A stretch of DNA of 64,000 bases from Castor canadensis (taxonomy: Eukaryota; Chordata; Mammalia; Rodentia; Castoridae), in the NCBI RefSeq assembly GCF_047511655.1, contig NC_133390.1:126719583-126783582 (forward strand), in the 5' to 3' direction. This document shows, in pieces, positions 11,102 through 23,882 of the stretch. Positions within the stretch are counted from its first letter, which is position 1; every line of letters begins with the position of its first letter. The translations under genes were made by a program, and so were the position numbers. The notes below the pieces were generated by a model. That model did no database searches, was not told the origin of the DNA, and saw nothing but the letters and a program-made list of their open reading frames with translations.

Positions 11102-11474
11102 CTTATATTTAATTTAGTCCTAGTTGGACTAATTCACTTGTACTAGAGTGGAACCCCTCTATGAGGCCGTGCCTGACAGCCAGCATGTGCTTGATTTGGA
11201 CCACAACTGTGCTGGTATCAGATTCAGTGATGAGACCTAACCCTGGGGACTCTCCACACAGGCCAGGCACTCTGAGCCCTGCCTTGTGGCCTCAGCTCAT
11301 CCTCGCAGTCAGGCTCCTTAACATCCTTATTTTGTACATCAGGAGTCTGATGCATTCAGAGGTTGTGGCAGGCAGTCTATGTCACGCAGCTACTAAATGG
11401 TGGGTAGTGGGAACTTCCCTGTCCTCCTACACCCACTTGAAAGGTAGAACTAAATTTAAGTGTTAATTAACTAA

Positions 11475-11545
11475 AATTAACACTCAGATTTAAGTTTACA
11501 TACTTCTTGTGGCTACCACATTGAACAGTGGAATTCTGTATACTA
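11475..11545 (+). repeat. hAT-type fragment
   Basis: 'tgtggctaccacattgaacagtggaattct' resembles the end of a common hAT non-autonomous family. A second piece of the same type lies at about 39545-39615. Confidence 0.4.
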
Positions 11546-11589
11546 CTTTCCTCTTTGACCTTTATCTGTACGTAGAGAATATTCTCGTT

Positions 11590-11795
11590 CTTTTTTTTTT
11601 TTTCTTTTTTTGAGAGCATCTCACTATATGTAGCCTAGGCTGGCCTCAAATTCATAAGCCTTCTGCATCAGTGCTGGGATTAATGCCAAGCTTATAAATT
11701 AGACTATTTTCCTTGCGATGCTGGGTATTGAACCCAGGGCCTTGCACTTGCTAGGAACATGTTTTACCACTTAGCTACAGCCCTAGCTCTCTCTC
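11590..11795 (-). mobile_element. B1-like and ID-like SINEs, antisense
   Basis: B1-like at 11590-11690 and ID-like at 11703-11790, followed by CT and T runs. Confidence 0.75.
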
Positions 11796-13048
11796 TCTCT
11801 CTTTTTTTTTTTTTTTTTAATAGTTGTATTCCCAGGTATGCTTCACCTTTGTTTAATCAGTCTACCTCTTGATGGATATTTGGTATTTGTTTTTTTCTGT
11901 TATTAGCAGTTCTGTAGTAAATAACCTGTGCATCCATCTGCAAATATGTCTGTAGAACCTAACCTTATTAACGCATGAGAATTGATTTAATCGTAGTTTC
12001 TTATTTCAGTTTTTACTTTGTATCAGGTAGGTATTAGGGTGGCAGCCCATCTACACTGGGGATAGAAACATGAGCAGAAAGTAGGTTTGTTTGCTCTGGA
12101 TGATTCAGCACGTTAGGGAAGAGCTCAGATTTGAAACTGAGGCTTTGTTCTGTGTCTCTGTGTGTGTTTAGAAGTAGTTTCTAGTGACTCTTGGGCAGGA
12201 CAGAGAGATCTTCAGTGATTGTATCCACAAAGAGCAGGTGCCAGGTATACTTCCTGGTTCCCTGCAGGGTGTGTTTGTCTAAAAGGCTTGGGCTAGATGG
12301 AGGACATCCTCATTGGGAGCTCCAGGGACAAGGTGGCTCACTGCCATCTGTGGTCCCTGAGGCAGTTTATGGACCATGGCGTAGATATCTCTGCAGCCCT
12401 GTGAGTTGTTCCTGCTACATGTGTCTTTGATGCCGTATCAGCTTGTCCCTGGGCATCTCCCATTCACTTGGGCACATTTTGCTGAAGCATGTGGAGTTGA
12501 TGGTATGACCAAGCAGGTCATGGATAGATGTTTTAGAACAGGCAGATAGAGGTGTGGCCCACCCAGAACTGGGTGCTCTGAGGAAACCTAGAAGTACCTA
12601 CTGGCTAAGGTGAGGCATAGGGACTGTCTATGCATTCCAGTCCCCTCCTCTAGTTTGTATTTTCTGGTTGCCCAAGAGGACTTGGGGCCTGCTGAAATTT
12701 GTCTGCTTTTCATTTGGGGTCTGTTAAAATATCCAAAAAGATGAGAATGATTGGTATCAAAATGAAAGCAAATTTACATAAGTTATACATGTCTATTTTG
12801 GAAAAAAAAAGTATGAAGAATACAGTACCGTATATCTGTGATTCTACCAACAAGAAGGTGACGCATTCACTTGCAATCACACTTTTCTGTGCCTGTGCAT
12901 CTCTCAGGGTTGGCTATGATGCACAGTGTGTGCAAACGGCCTGGGGCTCAGCATTCCTGATGGATTCCCAGGGATGCTTTCACTGCTGGGCCAAGAACTA
13001 AGTCACCAAGTTCTGTGCTTATTCTTGTGAGTTTGTTTGGATCCTTTC

Positions 13049-13050
<2 letters not shown>

Positions 13051-13079
<29 letters not shown>
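13051..13079. repeat. TG microsatellite
   Basis: About 14 TG units immediately before an old L1 end. Confidence 0.95.
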
Positions 13080-13082
<3 letters not shown>

Positions 13083-13770
13083 TGTGAAAAGATACACACA
13101 AGATAGTTTCTCATCTCGACCATTCTAAACTACACAGTGAGTAGTGTTAAGTACATTCACACTATGGCCCATCTAGTCTCTAGAACTCTCTTCCTCTGGC
13201 AACACTGAAGCTGAGTGTTCATTAAACAATTCTCATGCCACTCTCCCTCCTGCCCCTAGCAGCCACCCTTCTACTCTCTGTCTCTATGATTTGACTCCTC
13301 TGGGACTTCAAATAGGTGGTCATATAAGTGGAAGCTGCATTACTTGCCCATCTGAGTCTGCTTATTTCATTTAGCATGATGTCTTCAAAGCTCATATATC
13401 TATTGCAGTACGTGTTAGAATTTCTTGTTTAAGACTGAATGTACCACATTCTGGTTTGTGCACTGTCAGTCGATGGACTTGGGTTACTATTGTGAATAAT
13501 GCTGCTATGAATATGGGTACCATATCTGGTTGAGACCCTGGTCCACACCCAGTGGTGGGGTTGCTCGATCTATGGTAATTCCATCTTTAGTTTTTGAGGA
13601 CCTATATACTGTTTTCCATAGCACTGTAGCACTTTATGACCCTGAAACAGTACCTAAAGATTTCATGTTTCTCCACATCCTCAGCCTTGGCCACACTTGT
13701 TATTGTCTGTGATTTGGTAGTAACCATCCTAGTTAGTGTGAGGTTGTGCATTTGTTAATTTTGCCTCCTG
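13080..13770 (-). mobile_element. Old L1 3' end, antisense
   Basis: The order of phrases (gaccattctaaactacacagtg, gtacattcacactatg, ggtggtcatataagtgg, ttactattgtgaataatgctgctatgaatat) is that of mammalian L1M 3' ends read in reverse. Confidence 0.7.
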
Positions 13771-13774
13771 CCTT

Positions 13775-13999
13775 TTTGTTGTTGTTGGAACTGGGTTTTG
13801 AACTCAGGGCTTCACACTTGCAAAGCAGTTGCTTTACTGTTTGAGCTATACCTCCAGTGCATTTTTTGCTCTGGTTATTTTGGAGACGAGGGGGTCTCAT
13901 GAACTATTTTTCTGGGCTGGCCTCAAACCTCGCTCTTCTCGATCTCAGTCTCCCAAGTAGTTAGAATATAGGCATGAGCCATTATCTATCACCTGACTG
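13775..13999 (-). mobile_element. Composite SINE, antisense
   Basis: Reverse ID part followed by reverse B1-like part. Confidence 0.8.
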
Positions 14000-14969
14000 C
14001 CTCCTGCCTCCTGTCTTTTTCAGTGCATCATTCTATGCTAAGCATTTCCCTCTGCAGTAGACAGGTCTTTCTCATCTCCCTCTTTTTCTTTAAGTGAAGA
14101 TGTTCAAATTGATTTTTTTTCCCCCTCTGTGGCTTCTCGCTTGATTTTAAACTTAGAAAGCCTCTCTATCCAGAGATTGAATAAACATTCACCAAGTTAA
14201 ATCTAGTTTTTAAATATTTCATTTTTTGCATTTGCATCAAGAGCTCTGGCATTTGATTGTACTTTAAAAGTCCTTTAACTGAAGAAAATTACGCAAGATG
14301 TTAACAGTGGTTCTGCCTGGGTGGTGAGACTATTCATAATTCTTTTTACTTTCATGTATTGCTCTTATCTGTTATTTAACCCAAAATTGACTACCCTCTT
14401 CTCTTGTCCATGGAACCATATCCCAGATCAGCTCTGGGAGAGATCCCTATCTCCCAGATTCCATGGATTTGGAATCTGGCTGAGCCCTTGCTAATTCTCC
14501 CTGGACTTCAGTTTCCTCCTTGGTAAAAGAAGAGATGGACTGAAGGGTTCTTTCTGGCATCACGTGGTTTTGCACCCTAAGAAGGGCATGGACCTTTGAA
14601 AATCTGTTGGGCTTTGTCTCCACCTTCCCCTTCTTCCCCTGCAATCCTATTCTTTCTTTCCCTCCTCTTTTCCACTCTTCCTGCCCCCCCCCCCTTATCT
14701 ACCCAGCCTTTATAAGTTTAGCCCTAGCCATATTCTTCGCAGCTTTCCCTGAATACCTGACAAATGTCATTGTCACTGTGCCATGCCTCCTTGACCACCT
14801 GGTCACTGGGCTGGAACATCCTCATTTTTCATTTATCAGTTTCTAAGCTCCACGAGAGCAGTGAGTTGTCTGCTTTTATTCCCTTATATCTCTTACACCG
14901 AGAACGGGGTCTGTTTTCACAAATGCTCCATCTGAATTGTTAATAAATGATTTTACTTTACAACAGGGC

Positions 14970-15140
14970 AGAAAGTGCAGGTTTTGGAAACAGACAGATC
15001 TGGTTTGAACTCCTGGCTCTAGATGCACAGTGTAACATTGGTAACATTTATGCTCTCTGAGCCTCTGTTTCTTTATTTTGTAAAATAGTGATAACGTGTG
15101 CCTCTCTTGTAGACTGCTATAAAGATTACGTGAGTTCTTA
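14970..15140 (+). repeat. MIR
   Basis: 'ttggaaacagacagatctggtttgaactcctggctc', then 'gagcctctgtttctttattttgtaaaatagtgataa', is near-complete MIR. Confidence 0.75.
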
Positions 15141-16037
15141 TATCAAATACCCACCCAATCCCTCTTCAATTTTGTTTGCATGACATTGCAGAAGTGAACC
15201 AATGTGTACTCTGAGGCTTGAAGGTTAAGGTATATTGCAAGGATAAGGGTGATTTTATACATGAGTGTAAAGACCCAGGACTGGCTATTAGCTGACCTGA
15301 GTGTATCCCAGTTCTGCCAGTACCTAGTTACTGACCCTGGCTCCAAAGGCCTTCCTGGAAGGCTCCTCAACCCCTCCCTAGGTCATGCCTACCTGGGGGC
15401 CACCCCTGAGGCAAGGTCAGAATCCTGACAGGGTTAACCCATCCTTATGCTTGCATACCTGAAGAGTTATTTGCTTGCTGTTCCTTCTTTAAAAGAGGGC
15501 TTTAGAGCACTACAGTAAATACCACAAAGAGAGGCAACAACAAAACCCAGTAGCATGAAAACAGAATTCTTGCCATATGTTACTACCTGCCATGGCTGAG
15601 AGAGGCCTCTCCCTACTTTGTGACCAAGCACAATGGCACATGCTGATTGATGGCAACACACACAGGGCACGCAAGCTCTCTGGACCAGGGGGCTGACAAG
15701 GGCACGAGTGAGTTAGTGTTGTTTGGTGCTGTGTGAGTGCAGCACTCAGCCTTTGGGGTACCCCTGCCTGCCATTTCTCACTTTGGGAAGCACTGGATTC
15801 TATCAAGACCTGAAAAGGACCTTACAGGCCATCTGCCCTACTCTTTATTTTTAGATGGAAGAGCTGCTCATGCCCTTGGCCCAGGGAAGAACGACCCATG
15901 CTGACTGTGCTTGTACAGTGTCACAGCAACCCCTGAAAGCTGGGGAGCCCATCAGTGTGACTGTGAGACCCCAACATGCCAATCATAAACAAACCACCCT
16001 TGAGGACTGCAGACAGTACTTTGATCTTTTTTGTTTT

Positions 16038-16153
16038 TTATTTTATCTATCTATCTACCTAGCATCTCTCTATTTATTTTTGGTGCTGGGGATTGAACCC
16101 AGGATCTCACACATGCTAGGCAAGTGCTCTACCACTTGAGTTGTGCCCCAGCC
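16038..16153 (-). mobile_element. ID-like SINE with ATCT tail repeat
   Basis: Short ATCT array then a reverse ID body ending gccccagcc. Confidence 0.8.
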
Positions 16154-16529
16154 TTCCTTCTGATCTATTTTCCTACTTGATTTGCTAGACTTGGATTACT
16201 AGTACCTTATAGCCCCCACCAATGGGTGCCAGATCCCCACAATCCATGTGTTCTGTTAGCCTTGTGGAAGTTACTTGATGCCAGGGAGCTCTATGCATGA
16301 GCTATTTCCTTCCTGTGAGTACCTGAACAGCCCTTCCAAGATTAAGGAACTGGTGATAGCGATGAGGAGGGGAGGCTCCTGGCCTCCTGTCTACAAAGTG
16401 TCAGGAGGAGAATTGGATTTATGGGTGTTCGTCTAATGAGCTGTCCTGCTGGCATTGATAAGGCACAGCTACCTAGCCTTGACATTCACAGCCATTCTTT
16501 TGGCAGGTTGAGGGGATGAGAGTTCTAGG

Positions 16530-16690
16530 TCATTGTGAAGAGCAGCAGTTTTCAGCCCTTGCTGCACATCAAGTCACTGGTGGCTTCAAAAATGACACCC
16601 TAGAGGTGCCAATCTCATGCCTGAGACTCAGAACTTTCAAACCTCCCAGGTAATTCTGGTGTGTAGCCAAAGTTAAGATCACTGGTTTAG
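16530..16690 (+). mobile_element. hAT fragment (MER5A-like)
   Basis: 'gcagttttcagcccttgctgcacatcaagtcactggtggcttc' and 'gtgtgtagccaaagttaagatcactggtttag' match both ends of the family. Confidence 0.55.
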
Positions 16691-17704
16691 TTTATCCTAC
16701 CTCAGGAAAGCAGAAGTAATTACAACTTTTGTAGTTGTCAAAGCACACAGATTGAAATGTTGGGACAAATTGGATGATGAACATCTCCGTTACGTTCTAC
16801 CTCCATTTAACTGCCCCTCCCCATTGTCACCCCCACTCTGTCTCAGTCGTCACGAGACTAATTATTAGAAAACAACAGGCGCCCTAACATGCTTTCGTTT
16901 GTTGCTTGCACTGGGAAAGTTGTCTAAGAAACAAGCTGTTTCTCAACTCAGAGTCTGCGGGTGGAAACTTACTGGCTCAGCTCGTGTCCACTGCTGCCCG
17001 CTCAGTGGATTCTTTGAGACTGCAGAGGGCACCAGGGCCAGGATGACCCCTGCTACACAGCCATGCTGTCCAGGACTGGCGTGAACCAGTCAGGGTTTAT
17101 TCACTTCCCTGACGCTTTAGGAGAGACTGTACCAGAACTTGTTACCTAAATAGAGATGCAGAAATAGGAGGTTGGAGACTCGAGGTTGCCTGGATGCAGT
17201 GGGTGGTGCAGGTACTTGGGGACCTGGGTCCAGTGCTCTTTGATTCGTTTCTGAACTCCACTCAGGTTCTTGTCTTTCTGATGATGATTCTGTCTTGGGC
17301 CTGCTTCAGTTTGTCAGAACACAGTTTATTTTACAGTAGCTACAATTTAATTTCCTTGATGGATTTGAAATATAACTTAGTTTCCTTGGTGGCTTGGAAA
17401 ACCCTTAGTATTATTTTTGTGCTTTTAGGTGAGTTTCTCTTCTTTTTGTGACACTGTCATGAAGTAGGCTGATTCTTACTAGTTTCAAGGGGTGGTGCTT
17501 TTTTGACTTTGTACCAAATTGTGGGGTTTTCCAGGTGAGAACAAGTAAGTTTCAAGTGACTCAAGGCTAATATACATCTCTTCTTGAGCACACTCAGTGC
17601 TTGAATCAGAATTGAAACACAGGTCTTCTGAATTTTAATTGAATACGTTTTCTTTTCTGCCCAAGTGAACTTAATTTTTTTCTTCTCCATGATATCTTTT
17701 GTAG

Positions 17705-17882
17705 GGGTTCAGCTGTTGCAAAAATAATTGGTAATAATGTCAAGAAACTGCAGAAGTTTGCCTCTACTGTCAAGATGTGGGTTTTTGAAGAAACAGTCAA
17801 TGGGAGAAAACTGACAGACATCATAAATAATGACCATGAAAATGTAAAATATCTCCCTGGACACAAGCTGCCAGAAAATGTG
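17705..17882 (+). CDS. GPD1L: GPD1L exon 2
   Basis: Completes W16 and runs to V75. It begins [15 protein letters not shown], finishing the GSGNWG loop (G17) and helix A of the Rossmann fold. It continues through the VKMWVFEE strand, with the MWV-FEE element typical of GPD1-family cofactor specificity, to the lid segment [12 protein letters not shown]. The acceptor is ttttgtag and the donor gtaaga. The frame is open throughout and needs the phase-2 join from exon 1. Confidence 0.97.
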
Positions 17883-18012
17883 GTAAGACTGTGAGATGAA
17901 AGGTATATTTGGCTCACTCTATAGGTCACGAATGGCTGAAGGTAGCAGCTTTCCTTCCTCCAGTTCTTCTCTATGCCAGTTACTGGCATGTTCTGGTTTT
18001 CCTGACTCTGAA

Positions 18013-18362
18013 AATACTTCATAATTAATTTTCTAGGACTGCTGTAAATTAAGTGCCATGGGCTGCATGGTTTAAATAACAGATATATTGTTTTTTACAA
18101 TTCTGGAGGCTTAAAATATGAGCTCGAGTGTTAGGGTTGTTTCTTTGGAAGCCTCCCTTAGCTTGTAGATGGGTATCTCCCCATGTCTTCTTACAGTCTT
18201 TCTCTGAACCCAACTGTGTCATGACTACCTCTTATGGGGATAGCAGTCATATTGGATCAGGGTACCCCATTGACATTGGTTTTAGTTAATTTCCTCTTTA
18301 AAGACACTGTTACAAAATACAGTCACATTCTGAAGTGCTGGGGACTTGGATGTCAACATATG
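18013..18362 (+). repeat. Old retroelement 3' end, copy 1
   Basis: 'ttctaggactgctgtaaatt...acaattctggaggcttaaaatatgag' and 'tttaaagacactgttacaaaatacagtcacattctgaagt' are shared, in diverged form, with 20965-21350 and 47775-48110. Confidence 0.55.
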
Positions 18363-19070
18363 AGCTTTTTTTTTTGTTATCAGGCTTCTTCCTTGGCATT
18401 CAGAGTGTGGGTCACATGAGAGCTGGAACTAACAACTGCCTTCCCTGCTTGTGTTCCTCTAAGTGGCTTCTGATGTGCCTTCTCTCAGTGCATGTGACTT
18501 TGATCAGCTCTCCAGACCAGCTAATGCCCTGGCCTGTAATTAAAGTCAGGATCAAGGCCTAACTTACAGATGGAGATAGAAGACAGTGGAAAATTGTAAG
18601 ACTAACAGTTTGAAATTCAAGCTTCTTAGGTCTTGGAGAGAAAAACATAGGTTATTGCCTGGCCTCCTTCTGATTTGCAGGGGTAGAGAGAAATGGGCGT
18701 GGGAGAGAACAGAGTGTGTACCTTGCTGCTTGTGTGGGTAGAGTTTATAAACTTCATGTGCTGCCACGTTCACCCCTCAGTGGCTTTCTATAATAGTCTG
18801 TTTGAAAACCAGACAACTGTGGCTTCCTGATTCCCTGGGCTTACCTGAAAAACTCATCTCCTTTGTAGCAAGATCCCTTTGCTGCATGTGTGCACTCACC
18901 CAGGCTCCCTGAGCATGTCCTGTGACTGTGTGCAGGGCTGTGTGCTGGGGACAGAAAGAGGAATAGGCTGGCACTGCCTTTTTGGAGGAATGAGCAAGGA
19001 GGCCTGTTTGAAAACCAGTAAATGTGGGGAAGTTTGGAGATGCCAAGGCCCAGCTTTCTGTCCCACCCCC

Positions 19071-19133
19071 ACACTGGAAACTGAACCCTGGGCCTTGCAC
19101 ATACTAGGCAGGCACTCAGCTATACCCCCATCC
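19071..19133 (-). mobile_element. ID-like SINE fragment
   Basis: Reverse ID body 'gaaccctgggccttgcacatactaggcaggcactcag'. Confidence 0.7.
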
Positions 19134-19164
19134 CTTTTTATTCAGCTTTTAATTGTACAGTAGT

Positions 19165-19335
19165 CATTAGCATGAAGCACCATGCTAAGCACTACATACA
19201 TTGTCTCATTCCCTCTCAACAACCTGTAGGTCCATGCTATTTTCCTGTGCTGATGTTATCCTTGTACAGGGGAAGAAACCAAGGCTCAGGCGGATGGACA
19301 AGCTGTGTCAAGGCTGCATGGCCAGGGTTGACCTT
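19165..19335 (+). repeat. MIR
   Basis: 'gcaccatgctaagcactacatacattgtctcattccctctcaacaacc', then 'gaagaaaccaaggctcag'. Confidence 0.65.
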
Positions 19336-19675
19336 GGGATTTGTCACCAGTGGGCTCATTGTTGAGTTTGTTGAATCTTACTTTCTAGACATTAATGGTG
19401 TTCTTTGTGTCTTTGTGTCATTGAATGAGCACAAACCACATTTCCCCTAAGTCAATGCTGGTGCCTGTGTGGGGGAGGAGGACTGTAAATTTGAAAGTTA
19501 AGTTGTTCAAATAACTGATGGAAAGAATAAGAGAGGCTGCCACTGAGGGCATCAGGGGCATCTCTAATCCATTAATCCATCCGTTTAGGAGAAAGTTCTT
19601 TTGTGCTTCACTTTCCTCATTTATATCAGAACTGGTCCATACTTGTAATGTAACTTTGCTTCCCTTAAGAACCTT

Positions 19676-19681
<6 letters not shown>

Positions 19682-19710
<29 letters not shown>
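19682..19710. repeat. TG microsatellite
   Basis: About 14 TG units joined directly to an antisense SINE. Confidence 0.95.
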
Positions 19711-19712
<2 letters not shown>

Positions 19713-19889
19713 CTAGGTTTTGAACTCAGGGGCTACACCTTGAGCCACTCCACCAGCCCTTTTTTGTGAAGGTTTTTTTGAGATAGAGTCTGGAGAACTA
19801 TTTCCCTGGACTGGCTTAGAACCATGATCCTCCTGATCTCTGTCTCCTGAGTAGCTAGGATTACAGGCGTGAGACACTGGTGCCTGGCC
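19711..19889 (-). mobile_element. Composite SINE, antisense
   Basis: Reverse ID then B1-like part. Confidence 0.8.
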
Positions 19890-20222
19890 CCCAGACCTTC
19901 TTGACAGAACTTCACCATGTCATTGACAGCTCACTCAAAGCAGGCCTAAGTCTATGATTTTCTCTTAGACCTGAATGGAAAGAACACTTATTATTTCCTG
20001 TCATTGCAAGATAAAAATTGCTGGTCCTATTTTATAGCTCTTCATCCAAAGCCTGTGTTTACTTAGAGTTCATCCAGATAGAGGTTCTTCTTTTCCCTCC
20101 AGCTTCAGCCAGCCCCACTTGACACCAGGATTATAATCACAGCCTTCTCCATGAGATTCAGTTGTCTTAGTCTCATCTTCACTCTCTGAGTTCTGCCAGC
20201 CTCTTTTAAGAACTGCTTTACT

Positions 20223-20541
20223 AGCAGTGGCTCACACTTGTAATCCCAGCTGCTCGAGAAGTAGAGATTGAGAGGCCAGCCTGGCAAAAAGTTCTTGAGA
20301 CCCCATCTCAATAAACAAAGTGGAGCAAGGTGGCAGGTGCTTGTGATCCCAGCTACTCTAGAGGTTAGGGGAGGAAATCGTGGCTCGAGGATGGCTTCAG
20401 CTAAAAGCCTAAGACCCTAATTTGAAAAATAACCTAAAGCAAAAAAGGGCTGGAAAAGGGGATGTAATAGAGCACCTGCCTAGCAAGCTTGAAGCCCTGA
20501 GTTCAAACCCCAGTACTGCCAAAAAATAAATTTAAAAAGCC
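20223..20541 (+). mobile_element. Full-length composite SINE with target-site duplication
   Basis: Two B1-like units and an ID-like 3' part ending 'gttcaaaccccagtactgcc' plus A tail. It is flanked by ctgctttact at 20213-20222 and 20542-20551. Confidence 0.9.
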
Positions 20542-20964
20542 CTGCTTTACTGAGCTTTAGTCTACAGGCCACACAATTCAGTGATTTTTAGTATATTCAT
20601 ATAGTCGTACAACCATCACCATAATCAATTTTCAAACATTTTTATCAACCCAAAAAGAAAATATGTACCCTTTATTAAGTCCTCCAGTTTTCCCCTGTTG
20701 CTCCCCAAACCTGGGCAACAAGTATATTTCTATTTCTGTAGATTTGTTTTTGTTTTTGTTTTTTTATTTTGTGGTGTTGGGAAGCAAACCTAGGTCCTTA
20801 CACATGCTAGGCAAGCGTTTTACACTGAGCTACATACCCAGCCCAACTTGCCTATTCTGAACCCTTTGTATAAGTGACATCACATAATATGTAGTCTTCC
20901 GCATTTGGTGCATTTTCAAGGTTATGTGTGTCATGGCACCTGTCCATTAATGCACTATGTGTAT

Positions 20965-21350
20965 GTGTCTTAGTCCATTTCCTGTTGCTGCAACAGAATG
21001 CTGCAGACTCATCAATGGACAGAGGAAAGAGATGTCCTTCGCTTACGGTTCTGGAGGCTAGGAAGTCCAAAGCAGGGCAGCAGCAGCGTCCTGCCTCCCA
21101 ACATGTCAGAAAGGGAAAGGGCGAGTGAGTGCAGTGTGTGCGATTAGACAGAGCATGAGGGTGGGCTCGCTTCGGAACAGCCCTCTTTCATAATACCCAG
21201 CCCACTCTCACAATAATGTCATCAGTCATGTGTGGGGGTCTATGCCATGACCCAGTCACCTCCCACCAGGCCCCACCTCCCAACAACACTGCTTGGGGCT
21301 CCAGCTTCCAACACACACATTCTGGGTTGTGCACTACAGCCATCATAGTG
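20965..21350 (+). repeat. Old retroelement 3' end, copy 2
   Basis: 'cttagtccatttcctgttgctgcaacagaatgctgcagactc...ggttctggaggctaggaagtccaaa', the best preserved of the three copies. Confidence 0.6.
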
Positions 21351-21669
21351 CAGTTGTAAAAAATTCGTCCATCATTTGTTACTTGACGGGTGTTTGGATA
21401 GTTCACACTAATACATTTTGGTTGTTGTTATTGTTGGCTTTTGTTTTGTGAGATAAGGTCTTGCTTTACAGCTCAGCCTGACTTCCCAACTCACAAACCA
21501 TCTACCTCAGCCTCCTGAGTGCTGGGATTATAGACGTGTACTAACCAGGCCTGGCCCTATCTGACTTTTTAATCCTGGCCATCCTAATGGGTGTAACGCC
21601 CATTATTTCCTATTGGTTTGATTTTCATTTGCCTGATAGCTAACAAGCATCTTTCTAAGTGCTTGTTGG

Positions 21670-21882
21670 CCTTTTTGTTTGTTTTTTGGTGTTTCTGGGG
21701 TTTAAACTCAGGGTTTCATGCATGCAAAGCAGGTGCTCTACCACTTGAGTCACAACTCCAGTTTTTGCTGTGGTTATTTTGGAGGTGGGGTCTCGCAAAC
21801 TATTTGCCTGGACTGGCCTCGAACCTTGATCCTCCCAATTTCATCCTCCCAAGTAGCTAGAGGAGTGAGCCACCTGGCAGTT
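21670..21882 (-). mobile_element. Composite SINE, antisense
   Basis: Reverse ID then B1-like part, inside L1 sequence. Confidence 0.8.
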
Positions 21883-22154
21883 TTAAGAATTCTTTATATA
21901 TTCTAGACACAAGCCCTCTTTCAGATATGATTCACAAATATCTTCTGCTATGGGTTGTCTTGTCACTTGCTTTAGAGTGTCCTTTGAACACAAACATCTT
22001 TAATTTAAAGTCCAATTTTTACTTTTTTCTGTCCTGCTAACTCTTAGGATATGGTTTCTTGCATAGGTTTGCTTTCACTGGTGTTTCCTCAGCACCTAGA
22101 ATAGTGCTTAGCATTATTTGTTGTTTGAATAAATGCCAGGGATAGGTGAAGGAG

Positions 22155-22245
22155 AACAAATCAGAGTGTGGTCCTGTGGTAGAGTGCCAGCCTAGCAAGC
22201 TGGAGGCCCTGAGTTTAAACCTCAGTACTGCCAAGAAAAAAAAAA
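22155..22245 (+). mobile_element. ID-like SINE, sense
   Basis: Body ends 'gagtttaaacctcagtactgcc', followed by an A tail. Confidence 0.8.
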
Positions 22246-22396
22246 TGAGGACATTTGTATCTCTTCTTTGGATTATCATTGTTGTGATATTGGTATAAAA
22301 AGGATATGGTAAGATTTATGGATGTAGGTTTTTTTCTGATGATAATCTCTTTCATTTGCTAAGATATTTGTAGTTTCAAACCCCTGCCATTGATTA

Positions 22397-22600
22397 TTTA
22401 TTTATTTATTTTTGTGGTACTGTGGCTTAAACTCCAGGGCCTTCACCTTGAGCCATTCCACCAGTGCTTTTTTGTGAAGAGTTTTTTAAAGATAGGGTCT
22501 TGAAAACTATTTGCCCAGGCTGGTTTCAAACCATGAACCACCTGATCTCTTCCTCCTGAGTAGCTAGGAATACAGGTGTGAGCCACTGGTTCCCTGCTCA
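22397..22600 (-). mobile_element. Composite SINE, antisense
   Basis: TTTA-rich tail, then reverse ID and B1-like parts. Confidence 0.8.
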
Positions 22601-23094
22601 TTGATAATTATTTTGAAACCTACATCGCTTCTTTGATTCTTTTCCATTTCACCATGTTAAAAATGCACTGAAAAGGAGGAAAGGGAAGGGTATATGTTTT
22701 AGAGGGTGATAGGTAAAGAAATAAACAGTAGATCCAGAGATGTAGAAAGGCTCACTTAAAATCCAGCCTGCCAGGCTCCACTGGAGAAGCAGAGCAGGGA
22801 GTGTAACCTTCTGCCTGAGCAAGGGTGGTAATTCTAGGAATATGAGGGCTCAGAGTTGTTACACAGGTGGGGGTGGGGGAGCCACAGGCAAGGGCCTGAG
22901 AGCACAGTGAGCTTCATCAGTGAGGGACAAGCAGGTGGAGTATGTACAGGCACAGGGAGGTTAATGGCACAGAGTAAGAAACTGCTTTGTGGGAGGAGTG
23001 CAAACTCCAAGGGCAGTAGGGCTAGTAAAAGAAGGTGGACCGCTGGTACAGGGGCAAAATGCAGGGCAGTCCCTTCCTGTCCAGCATTAAGATC

Positions 23095-23882
23095 ACGGCC
23101 AGCATTCCTGTAACAGAAAGGTTAGCGAGGAAAGCATAGCACATTTATTTGAGCGTGTTTTAGGTGACATGAGATCCAGGGTGGACTGTCCTTTCATGCT
23201 AAGGCTCAGCGAAGCCAGGGCAGCCATATGGAGATAAGATTGGACAGAATGTGATCCAGTGGTGAAAAATGACCATGACCTCCTGGCCAGCAAGGCTTCC
23301 TGCTCAGAGTCCTCTTTGCCCTCACAGTGCGGTTCTCCTTGTCTGGTACGGAGCAGGAAACTTTCCGGAATAGGGGTCTTAAGCCCTACTATCAGACAAG
23401 GTAGATTAGAGAATTTCCTTATGGTCAGCTCCTCCACAGAAAGGTGGTGTGTGAGGCAGGGGCAGGGGAAAGTCAGAGCAATCTTTTTAGGTTTTATGGC
23501 TGGCTTTGGGCAAAGGGGGCTCTGGTTTCTCTGCTTGTTTTGAGGAAGGGAAATTCTAGTTTCTATGGTGGGGAGGAAGGAGGTGTGAGAGACAGAGCAG
23601 GAGAAGGTCAGGGAGAAACTGAGGGCTTTGCTTTGGGACATCATTTTTTCTTTTTTCTTTTTCTTTGTTTTTTTGGGTGGTACTGGGGTTTGAACTCAGG
23701 GCCTCCAGCTTGCTAGGCAGGCATTCTACCACTTAATCCACTTCGCCAGTCTCATGAATTATTTGCTCAGGACTGGCTTTGAACCATGCAATGCTCCTGG
23801 TCTCTGCCTCCTAAGTAGCTAGGATTACAGACATGAGCCACCAGTGCCCAGCTGGGGCATCATTTTCTGAGCCCCAACATTG
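23095..23882 (-). mobile_element. LTR-like element with inserted SINE
   Basis: A non-coding block whose last part, 'ggggcatcattttctgagccccaaca', recurs as 'ggggtatcattttccgaactccaaca' at 28493. A composite SINE (about 23648-23853) is inserted, flanked by gggacatcatttt (23635-23647) and ggggcatcatttt (23854-23866). An old MaLR-type LTR is suspected. Confidence 0.4.

Larger units (their letters stand above)
2657..17704 (+). other. GPD1L: GPD1L intron 1
   Basis: 15,048 bp, phase 2, gtgagc...ttttgtag. The first 300 bp are CpG island. The rest holds many SINEs, mostly antisense, a 217-bp pyrimidine tract, MIR and hAT fragments and an old antisense L1 3' end. Stretches without an obvious repeat are about 7435-8000, 9720-10140, 12000-12720 and 16700-17450. 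No exon-like open frame with splice sites is convincing in them. Confidence 0.95.
20565..22040 (-). mobile_element. Old L1 3' end, antisense, interrupted
   Basis: L1-type reverse phrases at 20565-20745, 20850-20955, 21560-21665 and 21885-22040 read as one element split by SINEs at 20755-20845, 21440-21556 and 21670-21882 and by another old repeat at 20965-21350. Confidence 0.6.

Noticed and set aside
12699-13001. Possible extra exon or small gene in intron 1
   Set aside because: The 100-codon frame has no family match I know, no convincing splice sites at its ends, and the GPD1L frame is complete without it.
23093-23644. 183-codon - strand frame in intron 2
   Set aside because: Lies in the LTR-like block, has no retroviral motif and looks like a chance frame.
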